Assembly (NCBI GenBank): GCA_024402695.1
Contig: JAKSTG010000001.1
Location: forward strand, 62,001 to 126,000
DNA length: 64,000 nt
DNA from: Treponema sp.
GTDB taxonomy: Bacteria; Spirochaetota; Spirochaetia; Treponematales; Treponemataceae
Direction of reading: 5' to 3'
Shown here: positions 1 through 8,308 of the stretch, one piece after another
How positions within the stretch are numbered: the first letter of the stretch is position 1
Layout: the number at the start of each line of letters is the position of its first letter
Translations under genes and position numbers: made by a program
The notes under the pieces: generated by a model
What the model was told of the DNA's origin: nothing
The model's database searches: none
The model's input: the letters and a program-made list of their open reading frames with translations, nothing else

Positions 1-85
1 CACCGGCTCCGGAGAAAATACTGCATATAAGGGAAAGAAGAAAGCCACCACCGGCAAAAAATCCGGCAAATTTAATATCTTTAAT
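1..85 (-). CDS. Start of an unidentified membrane or secreted protein, apparent ATT start, cut by window edge
   Basis: After flhG, on the same strand, a strong Shine-Dalgarno (GGGAGG, 93-98) is followed six bases later by ATT at 83-85 and an open frame of 28 codons to the edge. It begins (I/M)KDIKFAGFFAGGGFLLSL, then a hydrophobic stretch with a Cys, as in an N-terminal membrane anchor or signal peptide. An in-frame TAA lies just upstream at 98-100 and no ATG, GTG or TTG lies in frame within the visible part, so ATT is the likely start; ATT starts are rare (infC is the classic case). In other treponemes a conserved gene of unknown role follows flhG, which this may be. Function not recognisable from the fragment. 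Confidence 0.55.
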   Translation of the reverse strand, partial: MKDIKFAGFFAGGGFLLSLICSIFSGAG

Positions 86-116
86 TTTCCGCCTCCCTTA
101 TCCTACTATTATACAT

Positions 117-1025
117 CTATTTACCTTTTCTTCCAATAAATTTCTTAAGGAAGCTGGAAACGCCTTCGTTTGTTTCCGGTTCAGTTTTCTCAATTTTTCC
201 TACAATGTGTTTAAGACATACAGCAGGTTTTGATGTAGGACTTACAACAATGAAAGGTTTCTGTCTGATAACAGAAGTCTGAACTGTATTGTCTTCGTAA
301 ACACAGCCCAGATATTCAACTTTGTGATTCAGGAACTGAGCTACAATGTTGATGATGCGGTCCGCAATTCTTTTTCCTTCGTCTGCAGAATGAACGCGGT
401 TTACGATCAACTTGATGTCGATTGGTCTGTCTACAACTTCTGTTGTAATAACCTTGATCATTCCGTAAGCATCTGTAATTGCAGTTGGTTCCGGTGTTGT
501 AACTACAAAAACTTCATCTGCAGCGGCAACAAAGCGCTGAACGTTTTCTGCAATTCCCGCACCTGTATCAATGATGATAATATCTGCGCTTCCAAGCTGG
601 CTGAACTGAACGGCAAAATCATTCAATTCTTCAACTGTAAGGTTTGCTATTTTTGAGAAACCGTTGGCACCGGCAATGAATTTAATTCCGAACTCAGTGT
701 CCAGAATGATTTCTTTCATTGTCTTTTTACCGTTGATAACATGCATCATGTTGTACTTAGGCACAACATTAAGAAGAACATTGACGTTTGCCATTCCAAG
801 GTCACCGTCAATAAGGATTACTTTCTTGCCAAGCTGTGCATAAGCAATGGCCATGTTTACCGAAATATTTGTCTTACCTACACCACCTTTTCCACTTGTA
901 ACAGCAATAATGCGGGTATTATGATTTGCTCTCTGTGGTCTCGGAAAAGCAGCCGATACTGTTGGCTGAACGGGAGTTTCTTCATCTCTCATAAGGGCTT
1001 TAAGCTCTTCTGCCTGTTCTTCCAT
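117..1025 (-). CDS. flhG: FlhG, MinD-family ATPase controlling flagellar number
   Basis: 302 residues. MinD/ParA-type ATPase that works with FlhF to set number and placement of flagella. A deviant Walker A (GKGGVGKT) lies at about residues 45-52, a DGDLGMANV switch motif near 73, and IIIIDTGAGI near 150. The first ~35 residues are a poorly conserved lead with a DEETPVQPT-like stretch. It is the distal recognised gene of the long flagellar operon, with a 2-base gap after flhF, consistent with co-expression. The start codon at 1023-1025 is preceded by GAGG inside the flhF end. Length and motifs are normal for the family; MinD itself is the alternative but the flhF neighbour argues against it. 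Confidence 0.93.
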   Translation of the reverse strand: MEEQAEELKALMRDEETPVQPTVSAAFPRPQRANHNTRIIAVTSGKGGVGKTNISVNMAIAYAQLGKKVILIDGDLGMANVNVLLNVVPKYNMMHVINGKKTMKEIILDTEFGIKFIAGANGFSKIANLTVEELNDFAVQFSQLGSADIIIIDTGAGIAENVQRFVAAADEVFVVTTPEPTAITDAYGMIKVITTEVVDRPIDIKLIVNRVHSADEGKRIADRIINIVAQFLNHKVEYLGCVYEDNTVQTSVIRQKPFIVVSPTSKPAVCLKHIVGKIEKTEPETNEGVSSFLKKFIGRKGK

Positions 1026-1027
1026 AA

Positions 1028-2305
1028 TTAATTTTCCTCACTATTGTTAAAATGTTCTCTGATATGATCCATATCCAGATTGAATCCCTTAAGTCTTTCA
1101 AGGAAGTAAACCGGATCAGCTTTTTCCAGATTTCTTGCAGCATTCTGTCCGTCTGTTATGTATGCAATTTTCTTATGCTTTTCGTACAGACTGCTGATTA
1201 TATTTCCATACAATTTCGATTCATCACATTTTGTGACAATTACCGAATTGTATGCAAAAGGTTCATAATTATTCATGATATTTTTCAGGTCGCTGCATTT
1301 TGTCTTTGCATCGAAAGCCAGATAAATATCCGGAGTAACTCCAGGAACTGAAACGCAGTCCTTAAGTTTCCCGATGTGTACACTGTCATTAGGACTGTAT
1401 CCACCGGTATCAATAAAGATTCCGTCACTGTGAAGTCTGTAACTATCCAGGAGCTTCTTAAGGTCATCCACATTCTCTGCCTTGTTAACTTCAATGTGGA
1501 AAATCTCACCGAAGTGCTTCAGCTGGTCCAGAGCACCAACACGGCTGTAGTCAGTAGTAATAAGGCGGGCTTCATACTTTCTGCCCGAGTTCTTGTATGC
1601 AATTACCTGTGCGGCAACCAGCTTTACAAGAGTTGTTGTCTTCCCTACTCCTGTAGGTCCAACAATAATTGTGATGTGTGGCGGACGAACATGGTGACCT
1701 TTGTCTACTTCAATAGTTTCGCCGATCCAGTCAACAACACATTTTTCAATAAGTTCAAAATCAGAAAGCTGTTCAAGAGAGAAAGTTTTTCTGATCTTGT
1801 CCGAAATCATATTTATGTAGCTGTAAGAAAATTCATTGTCAGCAAGAAGTTCTTCGATTCTTGCGATTGTTTCATGTTTTTCTGACGATGCACTGAAAGC
1901 CTGTCTGTTCAGAGTTTCCTGCACCTGCTCAAGGGCAGCCTGCATCTGGCTCATCTGCTGCATCTGTGCAGTAACAAGAGTAGAAGTATTCTGATTAAGA
2001 ATTGCTTCACGGTTCTTCTGGAGGCGGTCGTCTTCTTCTTCCGCATACTGTTTTGTAGCAAGACGAAGAAGGTAATCTTTGTCTCCAGAAACTTCATTGT
2101 ATGAAGGAGCTGCTAGAGTTGAACGTGGCTTAACCTGATACATTACACACATCTTTGGCTTTGACCACAAGCCCAGAAAATGATCCTTCTTCACTTCAAA
2201 GTGACGGACTATTGAATAGTCATAACCGTACATTTCAAAGAGGGCTCTTTTGCAGTCATCAAGTGAGTTTTTTACGATCTTTTTTACACCTTCAGTTTCC
2301 GTCAT
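1028..2305 (-). CDS. flhF: FlhF, SRP-like GTPase for flagellar placement
   Basis: 425 residues. FlhF is the third SRP-type GTPase (with Ffh and FtsY) and directs where flagella are built. The N-terminal B-domain region (1-100) is followed by a Gln/Met-rich helix (about 105-135), then the helical N domain and the G domain with GPTGVGKTTTLVKL at about 216-229. DTGGYSPND and VTKCDE match the expected G3 and NKxD-like positions; the latter reads TKCD as is usual for SRP GTPases. It sits between flhA and flhG with 2-base gaps on each side, the standard order. Confidence 0.93.
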   Translation of the reverse strand: MTETEGVKKIVKNSLDDCKRALFEMYGYDYSIVRHFEVKKDHFLGLWSKPKMCVMYQVKPRSTLAAPSYNEVSGDKDYLLRLATKQYAEEEDDRLQKNREAILNQNTSTLVTAQMQQMSQMQAALEQVQETLNRQAFSASSEKHETIARIEELLADNEFSYSYINMISDKIRKTFSLEQLSDFELIEKCVVDWIGETIEVDKGHHVRPPHITIIVGPTGVGKTTTLVKLVAAQVIAYKNSGRKYEARLITTDYSRVGALDQLKHFGEIFHIEVNKAENVDDLKKLLDSYRLHSDGIFIDTGGYSPNDSVHIGKLKDCVSVPGVTPDIYLAFDAKTKCSDLKNIMNNYEPFAYNSVIVTKCDESKLYGNIISSLYEKHKKIAYITDGQNAARNLEKADPVYFLERLKGFNLDMDHIREHFNNSEEN

Positions 2306-2307
2306 TT

Positions 2308-4452
2308 TTACATTCCTTCATTTTCATCTGTAATCTCGCCGACTACTTCAAGCTGCACTTTTTTACCTGCATTGAATACTTCACTTGTAGAAAGCACTAC
2401 AACACCGGCCATATCCAGTTCACAAAGTGAATGAACCAGCTGTCTTACTTCCGGTGCACAAAGAATTACAGGAACCATATTTTCAAATCTTGCAAGAGCT
2501 GCTGAAATACAGGCCTTCCATCTTCTTCCGTCAACAGGATCGAAAGCTACCATAGGCTTTGATCCGTCTTTCGGATAGAAAGCATGATCCTGTACCAGTT
2601 CTGACAGTTTCTGAGAAAGAACCATCACATGAAGCACATTGTTTCTGTCTGCATACTGTTTTGCAATCTGAAGCCCCAAAGCTTCGCGAACTTTCTGTGT
2701 AAGGAACCAGACATCCTTTGAAACTCCTGCATAGTTTGAAATGGCAGTAAGAATTGTTTCGATTCCACGAATTGAAACTCTTTCTGCAAGCAGGTTCTTA
2801 AGGATACGTTCAAGCTGACCGTAAGACATTTTTGCTTCTTCCTGAACTTCGCGAACTAGAACAGGATATTTTTCCTGGGCCTTGTCCATCATCTTCTTGA
2901 CTTCTTCGCTTCCAAGAATAATGTCTGCATTTGAACGAATCAGTTCTGAAATATGAGTTGCCATTACAGTTGAAGGATCACAGATTGTGTAACCGGCTTC
3001 TTCTGCTTCCTGGCGTTTTTCTTCGCTTACCCACACAGCAGGAAGTCCGAATGTAGGATCCTGAGTTCTTTCACCTGAAATTTCCTGCAAAGGCATTCCG
3101 CTTGTATTGATTGCCATGTAGTAGCCAAGCTTGATTGTGGCACGCCCCGCTTCGATTCCGCGGATCTTAAATACATATTCATTTGGATCCAGGGTCATAT
3201 TATCCTGGATATGGATATTAGGAACGATAAGTCCCATGTCGTTGGCGGCTTCCATACGGATGTTTGCGATACGTCCTGTAAGTTCCGCACCTTTTTCTTT
3301 ATCTACAAGAGGAATAAGGGCAAAGCCAAGTTCGATTGAAAGAGGATCCAGAAGAGGATATTCCTGACGCTGTGCTGTTGCAGGCTGATTTCCAGCGGCC
3401 TCCTTCTGAGCCGCAGCCTTTTTCTTTTCTTCTTTCTGAACATTGTTCTTGGTCATTCGGAAACCAACATAAATGAAGGCTGCACCTGAAAGAACAAGCA
3501 TGATTAGAAGTGAAGGTGTATGAAGTCCAAGAGCAATACCAAGAACAATAAGAACAACACCAAGGATTTCATAAATGCGTCCGTCACGGCTGAAGTCGTT
3601 GATGATTTGCTGTGTCAGGTTGTCATCACTCTTAGTACCAGTAACAAGAAGACCTGTGGCAAAAGAAATCATCATTGAAGGAAGCTGTGAAAGAAGTCCG
3701 TCACCAATTGTAAGACTTGAGTAAGAAGAAAGAGCTTTACTGAAATCCATCCCCTTCATTACCATTCCGATAATGAAACCACCCAGAAGGTTTACAACTG
3801 TAATGACAATCCCGGCTTTTACGTTTCCCGAAACGAATTTAGAAGCACCGTCCATTGTTGAATAGAAGTCAATTTCACGGCGGATCTGAGCTTTCAGTTC
3901 CTGTGCCTCTTCATCAGAAATGGCACCGGAATTCAGACGGTTATCTACATCAAAAAGTTTAGGCTGCATGGAATCCAGAGTGAATCGTGCAGAAACTTCA
4001 GAAATACGGGTAGCACCTTTTGTAATAACCAGTACCTGAACAATAATCAAAATAATGAAGATTACAAAACCGATAACTACGTTATTTCCGGTTACGATTT
4101 TTGCGAAAGCCTGGACCATATTGCTCTGGCCCGGCATATCAATGCGGCTTCCTCGCTGGATAATGTCGCCTGTAAGAATCAGGCGGGTCGAAGAAATATT
4201 AAGCCCCAGACCGAACATCGTCTGGAACAGGATTATTCGAGGGAAAGATTCAAAATCTGCTGCACGGGGGATAGTAATAACAGTAAGCAATACGATGATA
4301 CATGCCGACAAATTAAGTATCATCATGAGGTCTACCAGTACTTTTGGAACCGGAAGAATCATGAAGATTACTACGAAGACAGCGAATATACCTACATAGC
4401 TCTGTTTTACGATATTTAAAATACGGTCAACGACTCGATTTTCGTTTGCCAT
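2308..4452 (-). CDS. flhA: FlhA, flagellar type III export gate
   Basis: 714 residues from the chosen start at 4450-4452 (MANENRV), which has a G-rich Shine-Dalgarno (GGGGG) three bases upstream; a longer reading by 7 codons would place the SD inside the gene. About eight membrane segments fill residues 20-335, including the conserved cytoplasmic loop after TM4 (SARFTLDSMQPKLFDVD). The FHIPEP-type motif region reads TIPRAADFESFP. After ~350 comes the soluble nonameric domain that docks chaperone-substrate complexes. Preceded by its own sigma-70-like promoter as well as the operon promoter. Confidence 0.96.
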   Translation of the reverse strand: MANENRVVDRILNIVKQSYVGIFAVFVVIFMILPVPKVLVDLMMILNLSACIIVLLTVITIPRAADFESFPRIILFQTMFGLGLNISSTRLILTGDIIQRGSRIDMPGQSNMVQAFAKIVTGNNVVIGFVIFIILIIVQVLVITKGATRISEVSARFTLDSMQPKLFDVDNRLNSGAISDEEAQELKAQIRREIDFYSTMDGASKFVSGNVKAGIVITVVNLLGGFIIGMVMKGMDFSKALSSYSSLTIGDGLLSQLPSMMISFATGLLVTGTKSDDNLTQQIINDFSRDGRIYEILGVVLIVLGIALGLHTPSLLIMLVLSGAAFIYVGFRMTKNNVQKEEKKKAAAQKEAAGNQPATAQRQEYPLLDPLSIELGFALIPLVDKEKGAELTGRIANIRMEAANDMGLIVPNIHIQDNMTLDPNEYVFKIRGIEAGRATIKLGYYMAINTSGMPLQEISGERTQDPTFGLPAVWVSEEKRQEAEEAGYTICDPSTVMATHISELIRSNADIILGSEEVKKMMDKAQEKYPVLVREVQEEAKMSYGQLERILKNLLAERVSIRGIETILTAISNYAGVSKDVWFLTQKVREALGLQIAKQYADRNNVLHVMVLSQKLSELVQDHAFYPKDGSKPMVAFDPVDGRRWKACISAALARFENMVPVILCAPEVRQLVHSLCELDMAGVVVLSTSEVFNAGKKVQLEVVGEITDENEGM

Positions 4453-4514
4453 TAAGCCCCCACCCAAAGCCAAACTTTTATCAAAAGTAGAAATTTTTGA
4501 GATATTAGTATTTT

Positions 4515-4543
4515 ATTTTACCTTGATACAGATATTTTTTCAA
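4515..4543 (-). promoter_or_regulatory. Internal sigma-70-like promoter ahead of flhA
   Basis: Read on the minus strand: TTGAAA (4543-4538), 17-base spacer, TAAAAT (4520-4515). It lies in the 96-base gap between flhB and flhA, the only sizeable gap in this part of the operon. The predicted start near 4508 would give a leader of about 55 bases. It would allow flhA-flhF-flhG to be made independently of the upstream genes. Confidence 0.55.
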
Positions 4544-4548
4544 CAATT

Positions 4549-5631
4549 TTATTTCTTTATAAAATCTGTTTTTTCTTTCTGTGCAAGCTGAGAGTAGATA
4601 AGTGCGATGGTTTTCCAGTAAACCGGAGGAACTTCTTCCCCCACATCAATATTGTGGTACAGGTCACGGGCAAGAGGCTTGTTTTCCACAAGAGGAATAT
4701 TATTTTCAGTAGCAATACGGCGGATCACGAAAGCTTCATTGTCCACACCTTTTGCGTTTACAACAGGAACGGAATTTTCCACCTGGCTGTCATATTTCAG
4801 GGCAACCGAGAAATGTGTAGGGTTGGTAATAACAACGTTGGATTCTTTTACAGCTTTCGGAATATTCTGTTTCAGGATTTCCTGCTGCATGGCCTTAAGC
4901 TGGGCCTTCATCTGAGGATCTCCTTCCATTTCCTTGATTTCTTCCTTCACTTCCTGCTTTGTCATTTTCATACTTTCCATGAACTCATGCTTCTGCACAA
5001 AATAGTCAGGAATGGCAATGACAACGAATATTACAGAAACTATAATTACCAGCTCTGCTGCAGTAACAGAAACCTTTTTCAGTGCATTTACTATGCTTCC
5101 AGTGGCAATAGTCTCAACAATATCCCACATATTTTTGCGAATCAGGAAATAAGCAATAAAAATAATGATTGCTACTTTTCCAAGTGATTTCAGAATATTG
5201 AAAAGTCCCTGAAGCGATCCTACAGTTCTTTTAAAATATTCTCCGAACTTCGGAAGTATCTTGTTGAACTTAGGCTCAATAGGTTTGAAGCTGAAAATAA
5301 GTCCTTTAGTCTGAATGACGTTTCCGGCAATTGCACCTACAAGTCCAACAGCTCCCATCGGGATAATGATTCTTGCAAAGAAGTTCAGAAACGCATACCA
5401 GAGGCTTCCGTCACGGACATTAGGATTTGCAGTACGAGTAAAATAGAAGTGCATAAGCTCTGCACAATTGGTAAGGATCATCTTACCCAGGACTATAAGA
5501 AGCAGAACTGTAAGCAAAAGCACAAGACTTCCTGCCAGTTCCTGAGTTTTTGCGACGCGACCTTCTTTACGGGCTTTCTCAAGCTTGTATTCCGAAGGTT
5601 CTTCGGTTCTTCCCTCTTCTTCAGCAGCCAT
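4549..5631 (-). CDS. flhB: FlhB, export switch protein
   Basis: 360 residues. Four membrane segments (about 33-55, 85-105, 150-165, 190-210), then a cytoplasmic domain with the self-cleavage motif NPTH at about 270-273 inside TNPTHFSVALKY. FlhB cleavage at Asn-Pro changes export from rod/hook to filament substrates. The acidic N-terminus (AAEEEGRTEEPSEYK) is typical. Stop of fliR and start of flhB are 9 bases apart. A second, stand-alone copy of the FlhB C-domain fold is encoded far away at 59186-59461. Confidence 0.96.
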   Translation of the reverse strand: MAAEEEGRTEEPSEYKLEKARKEGRVAKTQELAGSLVLLLTVLLLIVLGKMILTNCAELMHFYFTRTANPNVRDGSLWYAFLNFFARIIIPMGAVGLVGAIAGNVIQTKGLIFSFKPIEPKFNKILPKFGEYFKRTVGSLQGLFNILKSLGKVAIIIFIAYFLIRKNMWDIVETIATGSIVNALKKVSVTAAELVIIVSVIFVVIAIPDYFVQKHEFMESMKMTKQEVKEEIKEMEGDPQMKAQLKAMQQEILKQNIPKAVKESNVVITNPTHFSVALKYDSQVENSVPVVNAKGVDNEAFVIRRIATENNIPLVENKPLARDLYHNIDVGEEVPPVYWKTIALIYSQLAQKEKTDFIKK

Positions 5632-5640
5632 TTACCCCTC

Positions 5641-6438
5641 CTACTTCCCGAACTCCGCAAAGAATGCAGTCAGATCCGAAACCCCTGTATAGAAGGCACG
5701 GGTAAAGAAATCACTCATAGCCGGAAGCATGTTCAGGATGAGGAAGAAAGCCAGAAGAATCATAACCGGGAATCCTTCCGACAGAAGATTCATCTGTGGA
5801 GCGGCCTTTGAAAGAAGACCTGTAGCCACAGAAACCAGAAGAAGAGTCCCCATAACAGGGATAGCAATTACAAGAGCATCGGCAAAAAGGTTTGTCAGAC
5901 CTTTGAGCATGAAACGGGCAACAGTTTCTGTTCCCGTAACCAGAGAAAGAGCATTCATTGCCTTGAAGCTTCCCATAAGTCCTTTCATGAAAATCATCTG
6001 AAACCAGTGATTCTGCATGAAGACCAGCATGGCAATAAGGTTCAGATACTGTCCCATAAGAGGGTTTTCAACCTGACTCAGGGCGTCATAAGCCGAAGCG
6101 GCAGAGAACCCCATCTGGAAAGCAAAGAACTGACCAGCTGTACTGAAAGCGGCAAAAATAATCTGAAGGAAAAACCCCATAATCAGACCGATAAGGGCTT
6201 CTCCCATGACCAGAAGAAGAAACTGAAGCGAAAATGCCTGGTCTTCCGCTACAAGGGCTTCGTATGCGGTGAAGTCAATTGCAGAGAACATAAGGAAAGC
6301 CATATAAAAAGAAAGAGCCAGCTTTGCCCTGCGGTTTACCGCCCGCATAGAAAAAAGTGGAAGAGTAACAATCATTGCAAAGCAGCGTGCGTAAACGAGA
6401 AGAAAATATGGAGCTTTGGCAATAATTGAATCAAGCAT
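5641..6438 (-). CDS. fliR: FliR, export gate membrane protein
   Basis: 265 residues with about six hydrophobic segments and the family's conserved core (GEALIGLIMGFFLQIIFAAF near 90-110). Part of the FliPQR pore of the flagellar export apparatus. The start codon overlaps the stop of fliQ by one base (TAATG arrangement), which implies translational coupling. Length is normal. Confidence 0.93.
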   Translation of the reverse strand: MLDSIIAKAPYFLLVYARCFAMIVTLPLFSMRAVNRRAKLALSFYMAFLMFSAIDFTAYEALVAEDQAFSLQFLLLVMGEALIGLIMGFFLQIIFAAFSTAGQFFAFQMGFSAASAYDALSQVENPLMGQYLNLIAMLVFMQNHWFQMIFMKGLMGSFKAMNALSLVTGTETVARFMLKGLTNLFADALVIAIPVMGTLLLVSVATGLLSKAAPQMNLLSEGFPVMILLAFFLILNMLPAMSDFFTRAFYTGVSDLTAFFAEFGK

Positions 6439-6707
6439 TATTTAGCGAAGTCCGGTATTCGTGAGAAAAGGGTTACTGTATATTCTCCCAAGGAAGAGAA
6501 CATGAATCCGCCCAAAATGGCAAGAACTACCAGGATTGTAATAAGCTTTGGCAGGAAAGTAAGAGTCTGTTCCTGAATGGAAGTTACTGCCTGGAAAATA
6601 GCAACAACAAGACCTACTGCAAGAGCCGCAAGAAGACATGGTGCAATAAGAGAAATGATCTGGGTTATTCCCCCGCGCATGAGGGAAACGATTTCACCTG
6701 TACTCAA
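6438..6707 (-). CDS. fliQ: FliQ, export gate membrane protein
   Basis: 89 residues with two membrane helices (about 15-40 and 50-75), the conserved N-terminal helix (SLIAPCLLAALAVGLVVAIFQ) and the central TSIQEQTLTFLPKL segment that defines FliQ. Preceded by GGAGGG-type ribosome binding sequence; starts 11 bases after fliP. One-base overlap with fliR. Confidence 0.95.
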   Translation of the reverse strand: MSTGEIVSLMRGGITQIISLIAPCLLAALAVGLVVAIFQAVTSIQEQTLTFLPKLITILVVLAILGGFMFSSLGEYTVTLFSRIPDFAK

Positions 6708-6718
6708 TTTCTACCCTC

Positions 6719-7534
6719 CTACTTTATTACCGAAAGGAACAGCTGGTTTGTAAGAAGTCCCCATCCGTCTACCAGAACAAAAAGAATCAACTTGAACGGC
6801 ATGGAAATCTGGACCGGCGGCAGCATCATCATACCCATGGACATGAGGATACTGGCAACAACCATATCAATAATGATGAACGGAATATATAGAAGAACAC
6901 CGATTTTGAAAGCGGCAGTCAGTTCATGAAGAATATAGGCCGGAATCAGAATGTAGGTTGGAACGTCTGCCAGAGTATTTGGCTTGTCCATTTTTGCCAT
7001 GCTCATAAAAGTTCCGATATAAGAAGGATCTTCGGCCATCTGAGAATACATGAAAATACGAACAGGAGCTTCTGCTTCACGGTAGGCTTCTTCAATTCCG
7101 ATCTGACCGTCTGAAAGAGGTTTGAAAGACTTTTCATACATTGTAGAAAAAGTAGGCCACATTACAAAAAGAGTCATGAACAAAGCGATGCCGTTCAGAA
7201 CTGCTGTAGGCGGAACCTGCTGCAAAGAAAGAGCTCGCTTAATAAAGTCCAGAACAATTGAAAAGCGGAGAAAACAGGTAACCAGAATCAAAAGGCTTGG
7301 TGCCAGTGTAAGAACAGTAAGAAGCAGAAGGATTCTTACTGAAAAAGCAACTTCTCTTCCTGTCTGAGGCTGTGTTATCTGAACAGAAACATTTGGAATC
7401 TGAGGCTGTGTCACATTCCGGCTCATTTCTGTTGTTCCCTGAGTTGATCCCTGTGGGAAAGACTGGGCAGAAACGCTGAAAACTGTAAGGGCAAGGACCA
7501 GAACAAGGAATACTTTTTTGAACATATTTTTCAT
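6719..7534 (-). CDS. fliP: FliP, export gate membrane protein
   Basis: 271 residues. A cleavable signal peptide (MKNMFKKVFLVLVLALTVFSVSAQ) is followed by a ~40-residue periplasmic lead and then four membrane segments. The family signature around residues 80-125 (LAPSLLILVTCFLRFSIVLDF, QQVPPTAVLNGIALFMTLFV) is clear. FliP forms the central pore with FliQ and FliR. Gap of 10 bases after fliO. Confidence 0.96.
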   Translation of the reverse strand: MKNMFKKVFLVLVLALTVFSVSAQSFPQGSTQGTTEMSRNVTQPQIPNVSVQITQPQTGREVAFSVRILLLLTVLTLAPSLLILVTCFLRFSIVLDFIKRALSLQQVPPTAVLNGIALFMTLFVMWPTFSTMYEKSFKPLSDGQIGIEEAYREAEAPVRIFMYSQMAEDPSYIGTFMSMAKMDKPNTLADVPTYILIPAYILHELTAAFKIGVLLYIPFIIIDMVVASILMSMGMMMLPPVQISMPFKLILFVLVDGWGLLTNQLFLSVIK

Positions 7535-7544
7535 TTATTCTCCC

Positions 7545-8204
7545 CTATTCCTTTTCATTAAGTCTGCTTGTTCCAGCCTGAAAAAGCTGGTCCATTTCCT
7601 GTTCTCCGGAAGCGAAAACATTTTCAGTTGTTCTTCTTTCGGCAGGTTCGCGAGGACCACCCGGCATAAACATATCAAGGACGTCGGCAAAATTCTTAGG
7701 CTTTGAAGAATTTGTCTGTTTGTCTGCATAAAGATTCATAGCCTGAATAAGTTCAGGATCCTTTACTTCAGAAATAAGGTTGATTCCGCCTTCTGTAACA
7801 CCAAGAAGATAGGCTCCGTGGTCAACAAGAGTAACCACTTCAACTGATTTTCCCTGACCAAGATTCAAAAAAGCAACCCGGCGAAGGAACTGGTCATCAG
7901 ATCTTGTTCCCTTGCCACGACGTTTCATATAAAAAAGGAAACCGTAAACGGCAAGAAGAACCACCACCAGAAGGAGAATCATTTTAATGAAAGGCCACAC
8001 CGAAGATTTCTTACGGGTCTCAGTCTGGAAAAGACCAGCAGTTCCAGTATCAGGCATATTAAGAGAGATTTCAGATTCATTGATCTGTGAAGAAACCTGA
8101 GTTTCAGATGACTGAGTATTTGACTGTGCTGTCTGTGCAAACAGAACAGAAACTGATAAGGAAATTAAAAAGAAAAGAAAAAGACCTTTTTTAGAGAAAA
8201 CCAT
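7545..8204 (-). CDS. fliO: FliO (FliZ-type) export assembly protein
   Basis: 219 residues. A signal-like N-terminus, a short Ser/Gln/Thr-rich periplasmic segment (about 25-70), one membrane helix (about 75-97) and a basic-start cytoplasmic domain beginning MKRRGKG. Its FLRRVAFLNLGQGKSVEVV segment matches the FliO/FliZ family (conserved LG-L-GKSV), which aids FliP ring assembly. Position directly before fliP fits. The upstream gap holds a strong terminator-like hairpin, unusual inside this operon. Confidence 0.85.
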   Translation of the reverse strand: MVFSKKGLFLFFLISLSVSVLFAQTAQSNTQSSETQVSSQINESEISLNMPDTGTAGLFQTETRKKSSVWPFIKMILLLVVVLLAVYGFLFYMKRRGKGTRSDDQFLRRVAFLNLGQGKSVEVVTLVDHGAYLLGVTEGGINLISEVKDPELIQAMNLYADKQTNSSKPKNFADVLDMFMPGGPREPAERRTTENVFASGEQEMDQLFQAGTSRLNEKE

Positions 8205-8250
8205 TTTTCTACCCCACCCAGAAGAAAAATTTTCTGCTTATTCAAGCATT

Positions 8251-8291
8251 AAAAAAATACCGGGCGAAAGTCCCCACTTCCGCACCGGTAT
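8251..8291 (-). terminator. Terminator-like hairpin inside the flagellar operon, between fliY and fliO
   Basis: On the minus strand ATACCGG (8291-8285) pairs with CCGGTAT (8263-8257), with further pairing inside (GTGCGGAAGT region with ACTTTCGC), and the 3' arm runs straight into seven T (8257-8251). It has the full form of a Rho-independent terminator but lies 18 bases after fliY with no obvious promoter before fliO, so read-through or attenuation is implied. Confidence 0.75.
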
Positions 8292-8308
8292 TCTGTATAT
8301 CGTTACTT

